Under the pieces are notes generated by a model. That model was given only the letters and a program-made list of their open reading frames with translations. It did no database searches and was not told the origin of the DNA. This document shows positions 35,362 to 47,123 of a stretch of 64,000 nt of DNA, one piece after another. How positions within the stretch are numbered: the first letter of the stretch is position 1; every line of letters begins with the position of its first letter. Origin of the DNA: Homarus americanus (taxonomy: Eukaryota; Arthropoda; Malacostraca; Decapoda; Nephropidae); NCBI RefSeq assembly GCF_018991925.1, contig NW_024754741.1:1-64000 (forward strand), read 5' to 3'. The position numbers and the translations under genes are program-made.

Positions 35362-38300
35362 TGGAAGCAAGTGTGCCAACACAGCCAGGGGTCAGCAGCG
35401 CACCCTCCACCCGCTCTACCCCCCACCCGGGAGGTGGCACCAGTTCCGCCTACCAGACAGGAGGAGGTGAGCGCCGTGTAAACAATGACATTTCTAACCA
35501 CCCCCTACAAAATACAGTGTCAAATGCTGCAGCTTCTGATAATGAGGGGGTTACTACTAAGAGCAGAGACGTTACCGAGAACAAATTCTGGCTTGAATGT
35601 CATGTACACTAATACTGACACGATTCTTGATAAGAGAGAGGAGTTTGAACACTACTGAAGGTACACCAACCAGATATTGTGGGAGTTGTAGAACTGTTGT
35701 ACAAGAACAGGAGAATCGACCCAGAGGAATGCGAGTTCAGTATTGCTGGATATGACTCATTTAAGAACCTTTCAAGAAACTTGCAAGAGGGGTGTGGTTA
35801 TCTATGCTAGGCAAGACCTTAGAGCCAGCCAGGCGAGGATACAGGGAGAGGATGTTTTTGAAGAGTCCAAGTGGTGTAAAATTGAATTAAAGGGAGGGGA
35901 CTTACTTATCGCCGGGTGTATCTACAGATCCCCAAACTGTGGCCCACTAAATCAAAGGAACTTAGAGCCTTAATAGAAAACACGGCAATGCTCAACCCTA
36001 GCCACCTCCTTATCACGGGGGACTTTAACTATGGCGACATCGACTGGAGAAACGAGTTCACCCCAAATGACTTGAATAACCCTGCTACTCTTTTTGTACA
36101 AACTCTGTGAGATAATTTTCTGTTCCAACATGTTAGAGACCCGACACATTACAGAGGGGAGCAAACACCCAAGCCACTAGACCTCATCATAACAAACGAG
36201 GAGGGTATGGTGGCCAAACTGGAACACCTTGTCCCAGTTGGCACCAGTCACCATATTGTGTTGTCATTCAGATTTAACTGTTACTTAGTTCAGGATAAGG
36301 CCAGGCCAAGGTGCAAATATTACAAGGGAAATTACAACGGGATTAGGGAAGAGATGAGGGATATCAACTGGCCTGACTCATTAAAGCACAAGAACACAGA
36401 CACTACGCTGAATATCATAACTAGTAAAGTGACCCATTTGATCGATAAATATATACCCAAGATCAAACCCAGTGCCTCTAGGAATAAGAGGGGATCCCTA
36501 CACATGAACCATGCGGCGGTCGACAAAGTTAAGAAGAAAACCCAGAAATTCAAGACGTGGGTTGGGTCAAACGATGAGCAGGACAGGAGGAGGTATGCAA
36601 GAGCCAGAAACCAAGCAAATATAGAGTGTAGAAGGGCTGAAACGGAGTTTCAGAGGTTGGTTGCAAGCGAGATCAAGTCAAACCCAAAGGCGTTTTACCG
36701 CTATGGAAAGTCGAAATTAAAAACGCGAGTAGGAGTATCAGACCTGAGGCTTGAAGATGGTAGTTATGCAGATTCTAACCAGGATAAAGCTGAGGCATTA
36801 AACAGCTTCTTTTCCTCGGTGTTCACAAGAGAGGATGCGATTAACCTTCCTGCGTTTGAGGACAGACGGTTCGACACAGCACTGACCCACATTGTGTTCA
36901 CAGAAGAGGGTATTAGAAATAAACTGTCAAAGCTAAAGGTCCATACGAGTCCCGGTCCTGACATGGTGCATCCTAGAGTGTTAAGAGAGCTGTGCAACGA
37001 GCTTGCCGAGTCCCTGAAGATCCTGTTTTGTAAATGCCTGGATGAACAAAAGGTCCCCAGTGAATGGAAAGTGGCTTATGTGAGTCCTATCTTCAAGAAG
37101 GGCGATCGTCACTCCACGAACAGCTATAGACCGGTGAGCCTCACCAGCATAATATGTAAAGTAATTGAGAGTATTATCAGAGATGCAGCAATGGAACATG
37201 TACTACGAAACAACCTTGTAAAGGATTGCCAACACGGTTTTATGGCGGGGCGCTCCTGCTTAACACAATTGCTCAAGGTATTGGATATTTGTACCCATAT
37301 TCTGGAACGGGGTGGTAATATCGACAATATTTACCTAGATTTTGCCAAGGCTTTCGACAGTGTACCCCACGAAAGGCTGAAAATCAAACTGGAAGGGTAC
37401 GGAATTCGGGGAAATGTCCTAGCATGGATAGAAGCCTTTCTACATGACTGCCACCAGTGTGTGGTGATTGATGGCATGAAATCATCATCCATACCTGTCA
37501 CAAGTGGGGTACCATAGGGCAGTGTATTGGGCTCGCTGTTGTTTGTTTGTTTCAAGAATGACATGCCTGACGTTGTACACTCCTCCATACAAATGTTTGC
37601 CGATGACGCCAAGTTATTTCGGGAAATCAAGAACCAAGCGGACTGTGAAGAGCTGCAGAAGAACCTCTGTGGACTCCAAGAATGGTCGAAGAAATGGCTG
37701 CTGAGATTCATTGTCACGAAGTGTAAGAGGATGCACCTGGGGCGTACCAACGGTAAGGAGGCGTATCATATGTCCCAACGGGATGAAGAAACTGCACTAG
37801 TTGAGACTGTGTGTGAGAAGGACCTAGGTGTGTATGTTGACAATGAGCTGAAGTTCTCGGGCCATTGCGAGAAGAAGGTAAATCAGGCAAATAAATTATT
37901 GGATCTCATAAGAAGGTCGTTCAGATATCGAGACGGTCCGTCCCTGGTAACGATCTTCAAGAGTGAAGTGCTTCCCCATCTGGAGTACTGTCACCCCGTC
38001 TGGTCCCCGAGATATGCTAGAGAATGTCAGTTGGTTGAAAATGTTCAAAGGAGGGCCACCAGACTGGTGCCTGCACTTCGGCACCTCAGCTACCCTGAGA
38101 GATTGGAGCGCCTGAACTTGCCTAGCTTATGCCACAGACGGGCAAGGGGTGATCTAATTGAGGTGTATAAGCATCTCAAGGGGCACTACTCAGTCGAGTG
38201 TCCTTACTTGGAGCTGGCGGACGCTCGCACCACAAGGGGTCACAGCTCAAGATTGAAGAAGCCGCAAGTCCAGAAAACTGTGAGGGCAAACTTTTTCGGA

Positions 38301-38705
38301 GTGAGAGTTGTGAACTCTTGGAACAATCTACCAGAAAGTGTTGTGACGGCACCGAGTGTGAGCTCTTTCAAGAGAAGACTTGACCAACACTGGAGCAGGT
38401 TCAGGTACATTCAGGAGCAGGTGCATGCCCAGTACTTGCCAACAGTGCGCAACAGAGACGTGACCGACCGCCCCAAGCGGCTAACGAGTCGATCATTTGG
38501 TGAAGAGGATAAAAGAAAACGAAAAGTAACAGAGACGTGGCCGATCGCCCAAGCGGCTAACGAGACGATTAGTGGTGAAGAGGATAAAACCAAAAACAAT
38601 AGCCCTTCATCTTTATCGAGGCATCAAGTCAAGTCAAATCAAACAGGGAGGTACTACCGTCTGGGAAGATATTGGAAGCATAATGTGTTGTCTAATGGTA
38701 AACCC
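35362..38705 (+). mobile_element. CR1-type LINE: endonuclease plus RT, one stop in RT
   Basis: ORF2 begins near 35593 with the EN start (SLNVMYTNTDTILDKREE-like) and passes DIVGVVEL near 35675. It reaches VVIYARQDLRASQARIQ after a shift near 35750, CIYRSPNC near 35920, GDFNYGDIDW near 36020, and TSHHIVLSF near 36250 where SDH is changed to SHH. From 36207 the frame is continuous to 38708 except for one TAG (37515-37517). RT blocks: PGPDMVHPRVLREL, YRPVSLTSI, motif A YLDFAKAFDSVPHERL, motif B TSGVP-stop-GSVLG, motif C FADDAK near 37596, then LVENVQRRATRLVPALRHL. The stop replaces the conserved Gln (CAG to TAG). Upstream 35362-35590 may be the end of ORF1. It is a younger copy than the others but not functional. 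Confidence 0.9.
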
Positions 38706-38947
38706 TGATGCCATATGGCTTCACAAAAATTGTGACCAAGTCCCAGGTTGCTCATTTGACTTTCTGCCTCATTTACACACAATTGCAGGGTCTCAAAATT
38801 TTCACTTACAATTGACAACACACCAGTCATACTGTATATCGTTTCTCAGTCTTGATATTTTTTCTCACTTTCTATTTATTTCAGGATTCTTTTTTATTAT
38901 TATTATTTATCATTATAATTTTTATTTGTTTTTATTAGTTTCTATTA

Positions 38948-39011
<64 letters not shown>

Positions 39012-39060
39012 TATTGCCCTGGTGGGCTAATCCCCTTAAGAAGAGTAAGAAAAAGAAGAA
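38636..39060 (+). repeat. 3' UTR and (ATT)n tail of the CR1-type LINE
   Basis: Matches 10908-11100 up to about 38850, then an (ATT)n tract (about 38946-39010), then GCCCTGGTGGGCTAATCCC and an A-rich tail. The order is the same in both copies, which supports a single element tail. Confidence 0.7.
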
Positions 39061-39420
39061 ATTCTAAACACTAAAATTTTACATGTACTTCAGTAGGCAG
39101 TGTTTTTCACCCTGTTAGTAGTAATATTTTACCTGTATGTTTTCCTCCCAAGCATCAGCAATATTTCAGCAACTCAAGCTGTCCTCTGTCAGCACATATC
39201 ACCTGCCCTGACACCAGCAATGTTTCAGCAGGCCATGGGTCCCTCCTGTCACAAGTAATATTACGGTAGCTCATATTTTCCTCCCTGAGCCCAGTAATTA
39301 TTCAATAGTTTACGCTGTCCTCCTTGGCTTCTGCAATATTTCAGCAGTTCAAGCTGTCCTTCCTGGACTCTGGAATATTTCAACAGCGCAATTCGCAATT
39401 TCAACAGCTCATCTTATTGT
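39061..39420 (+). repeat. Diverged tandem repeat (AATATTTCAGCA)
   Basis: Units near CAGCAATATTTCAGCAGCTC and a following GTCCTCC recur about every 60 bp with many changes. Confidence 0.6.
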
Positions 39421-39635
39421 CAACGACCAGCTCATATTACCATTAATAAGTGCGTATATTTTTGTGGTTATTGTTTAGTCAGGTTGGTATTATCACACAC
39501 ACATTTATTGTGAACTTATAATAAACGTTATAATTATAACAGTTCTTATTTGGGATTATCAAGGAAAAGAAGATATTTTATCCAATTTACGCACATACAA
39601 GCTCCACAACAAATTGTTTTTATTCATGTTTGAAA

Positions 39636-39833
<198 letters not shown>

Positions 39834-41640
39834 GTATGTTATGGTAAATAGAGATAATTGCCCATTAAGGTTAAACAAAAAAGATTACATTCCGTTTTCA
39901 TTGCTGCAAATTAAAGGAATATAATTGTATTGCGCAATTTTGTTCTCTTTCGTTTAAGACGTCGTTTACCGTTATAAGGTAGGTAAATTATACCTAAAGT
40001 AAGTCATGTGAAGTTAGGTTATGTGAAATTAGGTTAGAGTTCATATGGAACTATTCTTTTATATGTAACACAATGATCTACATGGTCGTCTGGGGGCCAG
40101 TCATAAGTTTCCAAAACAGAAATCATCACTATTGGGCAATTATCAATATTAAGTGCACTACAGAGCAGTTACTGAGCCCTGGTTTGGATCATGGAATATA
40201 CTGAAAGGCAAAGTGGAGTTAAACAAGCGAGGTGTATAATGTCTGGACTGTGATAAGTTAACAACAAATGAAGTGTTGTTATTCTGGTATTTAGTAAAGA
40301 ATTGTGGGTTTACATAGTGCAGTATTGGGAGTCAGTTCCGGAATACACAGGATCAAGTTAAAAACAGGATATAATAGATGAATTATTGTGAATGCTAACA
40401 GTGCTAACGTGTCAGAAAAGAGAGGTGGAAAGAGAATATTATTTTTGAGAGACTTGACAAACTACAGTGTAAGCTTCCATGTGAGACAGAGGCTAGTGGT
40501 GGCAGACTCAAACACAAAAGTGAGTGAGAAGGAAGTGGTTGGAACTGTGGGTGAATTTGAGGGCCTGGGATAAACTGAAAGAGATAAGAGAGATTAACAT
40601 GAATGCTAAGAGGATATGCATACAGTGTCTGACCAACATTTGGTAGAAACAAGAATAACGTTAATTGGAAGGCTCAGGAGAAACGAGAATAAAGGAATTG
40701 TTAAAATGGTTGAAAAATGTGGAGCTTTGGAAAGTAAATATATTTGAAAGAATAAATCAAAGGATTGATCAAGATTTTATTCACAGGAAAATAAAAATAG
40801 ATGTTAGAGGAATTAAAGAAAAATTAAGACTACGATTCTAAAAAGTGTATGTGGATGTAAGAAACTAAGAAATAAGAAATCAGAATGCCACACACACACA
40901 TTACCATTAGCTACAGAGGAACTATGCAAGTGCTGGGGTATACATGAATATTAAGAGGAGTACTGTATAAATAGTATGTTAAGGATGAATCATTGAAATA
41001 ATGGGGAGAATAGTTGATATTTTTTTTAAAGAACAAGAAGAAGAAGACGTAGAAGGAAGTGAATAGGGTGAGGCAGCCTAGAGAATTAAGAAAAACATAA
41101 ATTAAAATTGCATGATAATAGAAATATCTATAGAAATGAAGTGAAGGTGAAAGGGGAATAAAGCGAATATATTGAGCGACTCCTGACAGAGTTGCACTAC
41201 AAGTAGGCTTATCCGCTCTGACAAGGGGAGGAAAGAATGATGTTATACTGAAGGAGGATAAACAGTAATCATAAAAATGTAAGGCTCCAAGATTGATGCA
41301 ATTATCTTAAAAATGTCAAGGAAGGGAATAGGAAAAAGTAAAAAATAAAATAGTAAAATTCTATTTGTTGAGCATAACGGGAGGAAGAGAAACTGTAATT
41401 GTAGAAAACATTTATAGTTCTTCTGTATAAAGGGAAATATGAGAAAAAATAATTTTCAGTATACCTTTGAAAATATATGATACAACCATTATTGAGAGTT
41501 TTGCGATACTTACGGAGTGCAATAGTGAAGAAGAGTCTGAGAGCAGAAAAGGAAGATGTATGGGTAAGTGTGTATACACGAAGGAGTATAAGTGAAGAGT
41601 ATTAGGTGAAGAGAAAGAAAATGTTTTTGGAAGATATGGA
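39834..41640. other. Purine-rich DNA, no gene called
   Basis: A-rich and G-rich on the + strand. Parts may be the upstream continuation of the old LINE at 41.64-42.62 kb, but no motif is clear. Confidence 0.4.
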
Positions 41641-42620
41641 TCTTGAATAATCGTCTGATAGACTTGACGGGAGAGTGTGCCATAGGAAGTATGCTGAAAA
41701 TGTATGGGATGATTGGAGAATTATTAAATGTTATCTAGAGTTTTTTCTTACTTTCCTTACTTTCTAGAGAGTAAGGCTCCTGCTACACAATCTTGTTAAA
41801 TGGCTGTGTTTCTCGGTAGACCTACGAGACGGATGTATAATAACTACCTGATAATATAATATTTTCGTGGATGGTGTAGTGAGAGAGGTGGAAGTAAGAG
41901 TGGTGAATTTTGGTAATTTTGTATTATTAATAGGGATAAAGGATGCAAACAGGAGGTGACACTGTTGTGATGAATAGTGAACAACACCGAAAGATATTGT
42001 AATTGGGGGAAGTCAATAATATATTTAAATAAAGCAAAGTGGTGAAAATAAATACTAAATGGAAGAAATTAGGTATATTTAAATAAAGCAAAGTGGTGAA
42101 AATAAATACTAAATGGAAGAAATTAGGTATTTCAGACGTCTTTGAATGGTTATAAAAGTGAATGGAAAATTTAATGACAAATTACATCATAGAATATCCG
42201 AGTGAAATTTATAGAGAAATCTATATAAAGGCGGCAAAGATGAAACCATACAGGTTACTAGTTGAGCCGACAATAATATATGAGTGAGAAGCACAGACTC
42301 TGGATGCATGAGAACAAAAGTTGGAAGTGGAGGAAACATTTGTTAAGTGAATGGGGTGCACATAATAGGAAACATGTATATTGATCTGAAAGGACAGCCA
42401 GGTAAATAGCTGATCAGGGTCAGATAAAATATTTTTAACATCCTGGTAAATTTGAGAGAATTAGAATAGGAACATTAGTAAAAAGAGTATAACTCAGATG
42501 CTGATGTGTGTGTACACGAGTCGGAAGTTTGGTGTTAAATTATTTAAGAGGATAGACATACTTGATAAAGTAATTAGAACGACGAGTGACATCGGATGAA
42601 GGAGTCTGTGATGTTTTGTA
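41641..42620 (+). mobile_element. Very old LINE RT remnant
   Basis: On the + strand a DGVVREVEVRV block is read near 41870-41905. A segment resembling the RT motif C neighbourhood (DTALVADSEE-type) survives only in outline near 41960. Near 42265-42350 EAQTLDA, EQKLEVEET and MGCT follow, resembling the YGCETW...EKLEVAE...MLRWMCGVT region of LINE ORF2. Stops are frequent. The identification depends on motif order alone. Confidence 0.45.
42020..42127 (+). repeat. Perfect 54-bp tandem duplication
   Basis: Two copies, starting at 42020 and 42074, appear identical within an otherwise ancient LINE remnant, so the duplication is recent. Confidence 0.95.
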
Positions 42621-43161
42621 TCTCTGTAATGTTACTAGAAAGAGCTCTGCCTATTACCGGTGAGGGTGGGGTCATATGGGTATTATCTATACATTAAGAA
42701 CATATTGCAATATACTGTCACTTCTACTGGATTTCAAGATTTTTCATACGTTCACAGTTATATTTTCTAAAGAAGAATGTTTTGCCGCCCTCAATATTCC
42801 TTAAGCTGTCAATAGATATCATGTACAGTAGAAGCCGAAAATTACGTTGCTAGTGAGCTGAACAAAGTTCAGTGTAATTGATTGTCTTAGGTATTGGTTG
42901 TACTTGATAAATATTGCAGTAAATGGCCAGGAAACATTTGTTATAAGTTTTTCGCTTGGAAACAGTGTTAAAAGTTATTTATGCAAATATTTAACTCATC
43001 TTTTTAAATAATATAACAGTGTGTATCTGAACCTCATGATAACTTTACTAAAGCAGTTCCACATTTAATATATTTTTTCTAAATATGACTTCTGTGCAGC
43101 AACTATTATTACCTAACCTTCCTAACATTTTCTTAACAACTAACAATCTTTGATCTTCTTT
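42621..43161. other. 3' flank of the calmodulin-like gene
   Basis: Lies downstream of the stop codon of the minus-strand EF-hand gene and probably contains its 3' UTR. I did not find a clear poly(A) signal. Confidence 0.45.
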
Positions 43162-43256
43162 CTATGGGGTATTTGCCTTCTTCTCTTCCTCGTCCTCGTC
43201 ATCTCTTGGTTCATCATCGTCATCATCGTCATTCTCGCCCAAGGCCTTCACAAATT
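43162..43256 (-). CDS. Calmodulin-like EF-hand protein, last exon (acidic tail)
   Basis: Minus-strand exon after the acceptor ATACTGTATTTCAG. The first two bases complete the Glu codon left open by the 45466-45522 exon, giving DFEEFVKALGE, the end of EF-hand 4 with its exiting helix. The remaining residues form a tail of mixed Asp/Glu runs (a run of six Asp, then further Asp/Glu), then EKKANTP and TAG at 43164-43162. Calmodulin normally ends soon after EEFVxMM, so this tail of about 25 residues is an addition. Such tails can bind basic partners or buffer calcium weakly; that is inference. Splice frame agreement with the other two exons makes the call firm. Confidence 0.88.
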
Positions 43257-43619
43257 CTGAAATACAGTATCAAGTTGTTTACTGCAGCACAACCGAATCA
43301 TTTGCTACGTTTAAAAAACACACAAAAAGCCATACCGACACCATCGATTAGTGTATTTGTAAACATTAGCAAATATGTGTTTGTGTGTTTGTACGCGTGT
43401 GCTTTAGTGTATCTCTGCATATATGCATGTATGTATGTATGTATGTATGTATGTATGTGTGTATATGTATACTTGTATTCATGAGTGTATGTCTGCAGCA
43501 ATTTGTGTTTATAACTTAAATTTTGCCCCCCCCCCTCTCTCTGTCTCTACCTGACTGCTGTCCTCCCTCTCTACGTGGCCCCTACCTCCCGTCTGCTGCC
43601 TGTCCTCCTATAGGATGCC

Positions 43620-44460
43620 AACTTTACTCTATATTACCACCCTTAGCTCAGTTGACACCCCGGTCTCCCCCTCGGTTGACACACCCATCTCCCCCTCGGT
43701 TGACACACCCATCTCCCCCTCGGTTGACACACCCATCTCCCCCTCGGTTGACACACCCATCTCCCCCTCGGTTGACACACCCATCTCCCTCGGTTGACAC
43801 ACCCATCTCCCCTCGGTTGACACCCATCTCCTCGGTTGACACACCCTGTCTCCCTCGGCTGACACACCCATCTCCCCCTCGGTTGACACACACACTCCAT
43901 CTCCCCTCGGTTGACACACCCGTCTCCTCGGTTGACACACCTGTCTCCCCTGCTGACACACCTGTCTCCCCCTCGGTTGACACACCTGTCTCTCTCTGTT
44001 GACACCGTCTCCCTCTCTGTTGACACCTGTCTCCCTCTCTGTTGACACCTGTCTCTCTCTGTTGACACCTTCGTCTCCTCTCTGTTGACACCTGTCTCTC
44101 TCTGTTGACACTCTCTGTTGACACTGTCTCCTCTCTGCTGACACCTGTCTCCTCTCTGCTGACACTCGTCTCTCTGTTGACACTCCGTCTCCCTCTCTGT
44201 TGACACCTGTCTCTCTGTTGACACCCGTCTCCCTCTCTGTTGACACTCTGTTCTCTTCCTCTCTGTTGACACCCGTCTCCCTCTCTGTTGACACTCGTCT
44301 CCCTCTCTGTTGACACCCGTCTCCCTCTCTGTTGACACTCGTCTCCCTCTCTGTTGACACCCGTCTCCCTCTCTGTTGACACCCATCTTCCTCTCTGTTG
44401 ACACCCGTCTCCCTCTCTGTTGACACCCGTCTCCCTCTCTGTTGACACCCGTCTCTCTCT
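43620..44460. repeat. 24-bp minisatellite in an EF-hand gene intron
   Basis: Units CTCGGTTGACACACCCATCT plus CCCC grade at about 43990 into a second type built on CTCTGTTGACACCCGTCTCC. Three minus-strand frames of more than 260 codons are open across it purely because of the repeat. It occupies the 2.2-kb intron between the last two EF-hand exons. Confidence 0.95.
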
Positions 44461-44589
44461 TGTACGTTTCTTCTTTCCCGTGCACTTCAACACAACCTCC
44501 CATACCGCTTGATCCCTCCTCCCGTTTTTAGGTCGCCGGCATCTCTCCCTACATGATTCTTATTCCATTTTTATTTAACCTCCCCTTTC

Positions 44590-45030
44590 CACATTTGTCC
44601 CTGCCTCCCTCTATATAAATATGACTCTGCTTCCCTCTAGGCACGACTCTGCTACCCTCTATGCACGACTCTGCTTCCCTCTATACATGACTTTGCTTCC
44701 CTCTATACATGACTTTGCTTCCCTCTATACATGACTTTGCTTCCCTCTATACATGACTTTGCCTCCATCAATATATGACTTTGCCTCCATCAATACATGA
44801 CTTTGCTTCCCTCTATGCACGACTCTGCTCCCCTCTATACATGACTTTGCTTCCCTCTATACATGACTTTGCCTCCATCAATATATGACTTTGCCTCCAT
44901 CAATACATGACTTTGCTTCCCTCTATGCACGACTCTGCTCCCCTCTATACATGACTTTGCTTCCCTCTATACATGACTTTGCTTCCCTCTATACATGACT
45001 TTACCTCCATCAATACATGACTTTGCCTTC
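44590..45030. repeat. 22-bp minisatellite
   Basis: Unit TTCCCTCTATACATGACTTT plus GC, about 20 copies, with CTCCATCAATACATGAC variants. A block of roughly 130 bp (44775-44900) recurs next to it. Confidence 0.95.
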
Positions 45031-45465
45031 CTCGTTACACAACCCTTATCTCCCTCTCTACATTGGTCTGGTCTCCGGTAACATGACCTCTGCTTGCCTT
45101 TCTATTTGAACCCTGCCACCATCTCTGTTGATATTGAAACGGTTTATTTAACCAGAAAAATGCAGATACAGAATCGATAATAATAATAATATTAACATGA
45201 GTGAGCCAGTTGAGAGCCTGAGCTCTCTACTCCATCGATACTTCCCCCTTCTATTTAACTTCTCTCTTCCTCTTTGGATGCCCCTATGTCTATTTCTGCA
45301 TAAGCCCTTGCCTCCCTCTCTATACCTAGCCCCTCTTTTGCTCCCTACTTGTTCCCTGTTTCCTCTGTCCTTCAATGTAATACTCGTCCTAAGACCTGTT
45401 CAGCTTCCCCTAACCCCAGTCTAATCCCATTTTCTCATATACTCACAATTCCTTCCGGCTCTCAC

Positions 45466-45522
45466 CTTCAAAGTCGATGCGTCCGTCTCCGTCGATGTCC
45501 ACCTCTCGGATCATGTCCTCGA
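45466..45522 (-). CDS. Calmodulin-like EF-hand protein, penultimate exon
   Basis: A 57-nt minus-strand exon between TTCCACACAG and GTGAGA. Joined to its neighbours it reads EEIEDMIREV and the loop DIDGDGRIDFEE. This is a canonical EF-hand 4: Asp at loop positions 1, 3, 5 and 9, Glu at 12. The flanking helix EDMIREVDIDGDG matches calmodulin's EMIREADIDGDG closely. Both bounding introns interrupt codons after the first base (phase 1). Troponin C is less likely because the loop and entering helix follow calmodulin. Confidence 0.9.
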
Positions 45523-45696
45523 CTGTGTGGAATAACCAGAGTTAGACTGGGTCAATCTCCCTACCACAAAATTCATTCATTCTTACATTATATTTCATGT
45601 AGATCCACAATGGAAACGTGGTTTTATCGAGATTTACATCATATATATATTTTTTCTTGCTCTATATTTACTCTATATTATATTTCTTCCTATCTG

Positions 45697-45700
<4 letters not shown>

Positions 45701-45754
<54 letters not shown>
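45701..45754. repeat. (CA)n microsatellite
   Basis: About 27 CA units. Confidence 0.97.
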
Positions 45755-45757
<3 letters not shown>

Positions 45758-46600
45758 TATATATTATGCTGTATATAACAAACAGAACACAAGCATCAAT
45801 ATAGGCGACTGTCTCGTTCAGTTTAACCTACAAAGTGTGGATTCGGTGGTGGGGGCAAACGTTTCCTTAAACCGAGGTTTTAACTTTATCTAATCGGATA
45901 TCTAATTACTCATTTAATCACTATAATTTTACTCCAGTGAAAGATATCACACCTAATTGTAGGTACTGATATTCATTTTCATTTGGTGCCTGTACCGACC
46001 ACTGAATGTTTTCGATCCAACGTTTTTAGGCTTTATCACCAACAAAATTTTACTATTTCTGTTTTCAAACCTTCATAATGAAAAGTTCAGTATTGATAAC
46101 ATCACTATACGTAACACCATACACTCCTTCCAGCACCCATCATCAAGAAGGAACGATAACACTTCTGTCATCAACAAACTCGTTCATAAATTTACTGTAT
46201 TCATATAACTAACCGTCCTGGAGGTGAAGATTACCCCTGATATTTAGCTACCTATTCATCAATGGGTTCACACGATCACTGTCTTACCATGTTTCCCATA
46301 TAGCACTAGACCTATATTATATAGCACTTTAGGAAGGCAATTTGGTTGAATTACTTGCCTCTGGTCTATGCCCGTTATTTTCCTGCCCGTAGCGTAGGCA
46401 AATTACCTTTATGTCCCTTGTTAAGCAAGATAATTTCCTCCCTCCTCCCCCCGTGTTGATGAGCAGCTCAGAAGCCACAGCAAGCTAAGTCGATGGGTGT
46501 CTATTGACACCTGGTGTAATGTTGTAGTGGATACTCTCCCCTACAACTGCCGATTTGTCGCTTAACAGGCAACCCTGCGGCGAGTTCCTTAGACCAAGCC
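45755..46600. other. Intronic DNA of the EF-hand gene, unassigned
   Basis: No exon was recognised. The last ~150 bp become GC-richer and lead into the LINE. Confidence 0.4.
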
Positions 46601-46621
46601 TCGCTTTCGAACTGCGCGGTG

Positions 46622-46691
46622 ATTGGCCAGTTACCGCCATCACCTCAGCCAATCAGCATCGCTGCTCACTTCCGGCAGAATGGTATAAATA
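46622..46691 (+). promoter_or_regulatory. CCAAT/TATA promoter-like cluster before LINE ORF1
   Basis: Inverted CCAAT (ATTGG, 46622-46626), CCAAT (46649-46653) and TATAAATA (46684-46691). The TATA-predicted start (~46715, TCAGA at 46721) would fall after the ORF1 ATG at 46710, so its role is unclear. Confidence 0.45.
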
Positions 46692-46709
46692 CCCCAAGCC
46701 TCGGAAGGA

Positions 46710-47123
46710 ATGATACACGTATCAGACCTAGCCAAGGTACTGACAACCTTCGCGGAGGGCCTAGCCGGATTACTGGGCCACAAGATCCAACCCACACAGC
46801 TCCAAATACTCATGGGGAGCGTCCTCGGGCAAGTCGCCACAGCTCCAGCCACCTCAGTGGAGGAAGCCACGCCGGTCCTCACACGAGTGACAGCCGAGGT
46901 ACACTCTACACCGAAGAAGGCCACCAGAGAACCCAAGATACCGACAGCTCCCAGAAAGAAATTAGACGTTTCAACTCCCCTGAACCGAACCACGGTCCAG
47001 AAGGCAAAAACCACAAAACACGAAGATATGAACCTGATCCAGTTGGAATCGGACTTGGACATTTCCATCGAGGACCACCAGAAGTTCCCGATGAAACAGT
47101 GGTGGAAAACATCAGCACCCTGA
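46710..47123 (+). CDS. LINE ORF1 candidate protein (137 aa)
   Basis: Begins MIHVSDLAKVLTTFAEGLAG, with a hydrophobic N-terminal half, then a Lys/Pro/Thr-rich basic middle and an acidic DLDISIEDHQKF end. No CCHC knuckle is visible, unlike typical I-element ORF1, so it may be a truncated or divergent ORF1 or an N-terminal ORF2 extension. It overlaps the first codons of the endonuclease frame by a few bases. An overlapping frame on the same strand (from 46619) is low-complexity until it becomes the endonuclease. Confidence 0.5.
   Translation: MIHVSDLAKVLTTFAEGLAGLLGHKIQPTQLQILMGSVLGQVATAPATSVEEATPVLTRVTAEVHSTPKKATREPKIPTAPRKKLDVSTPLNRTTVQKAKTTKHEDMNLIQLESDLDISIEDHQKFPMKQWWKTSAP

Noticed and set aside
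43629..44503. Three minus-strand frames of 265-286 codons
   Set aside because: All three overlapping frames are open across the same 24-bp minisatellite, which real coding sequence would not show.
45466..45522. Troponin C as the identity of the EF-hand gene
   Set aside because: The EF-hand 4 loop and its entering helix follow calmodulin more closely, and the acidic tail is not a troponin C feature; it remains a weaker alternative.
46619..47119. N-terminal 165 codons of the frame leading into the endonuclease
   Set aside because: Low-complexity His/Pro/Ser/Thr text overlapping ORF1 in another frame; it reads as a shadow of ORF1.
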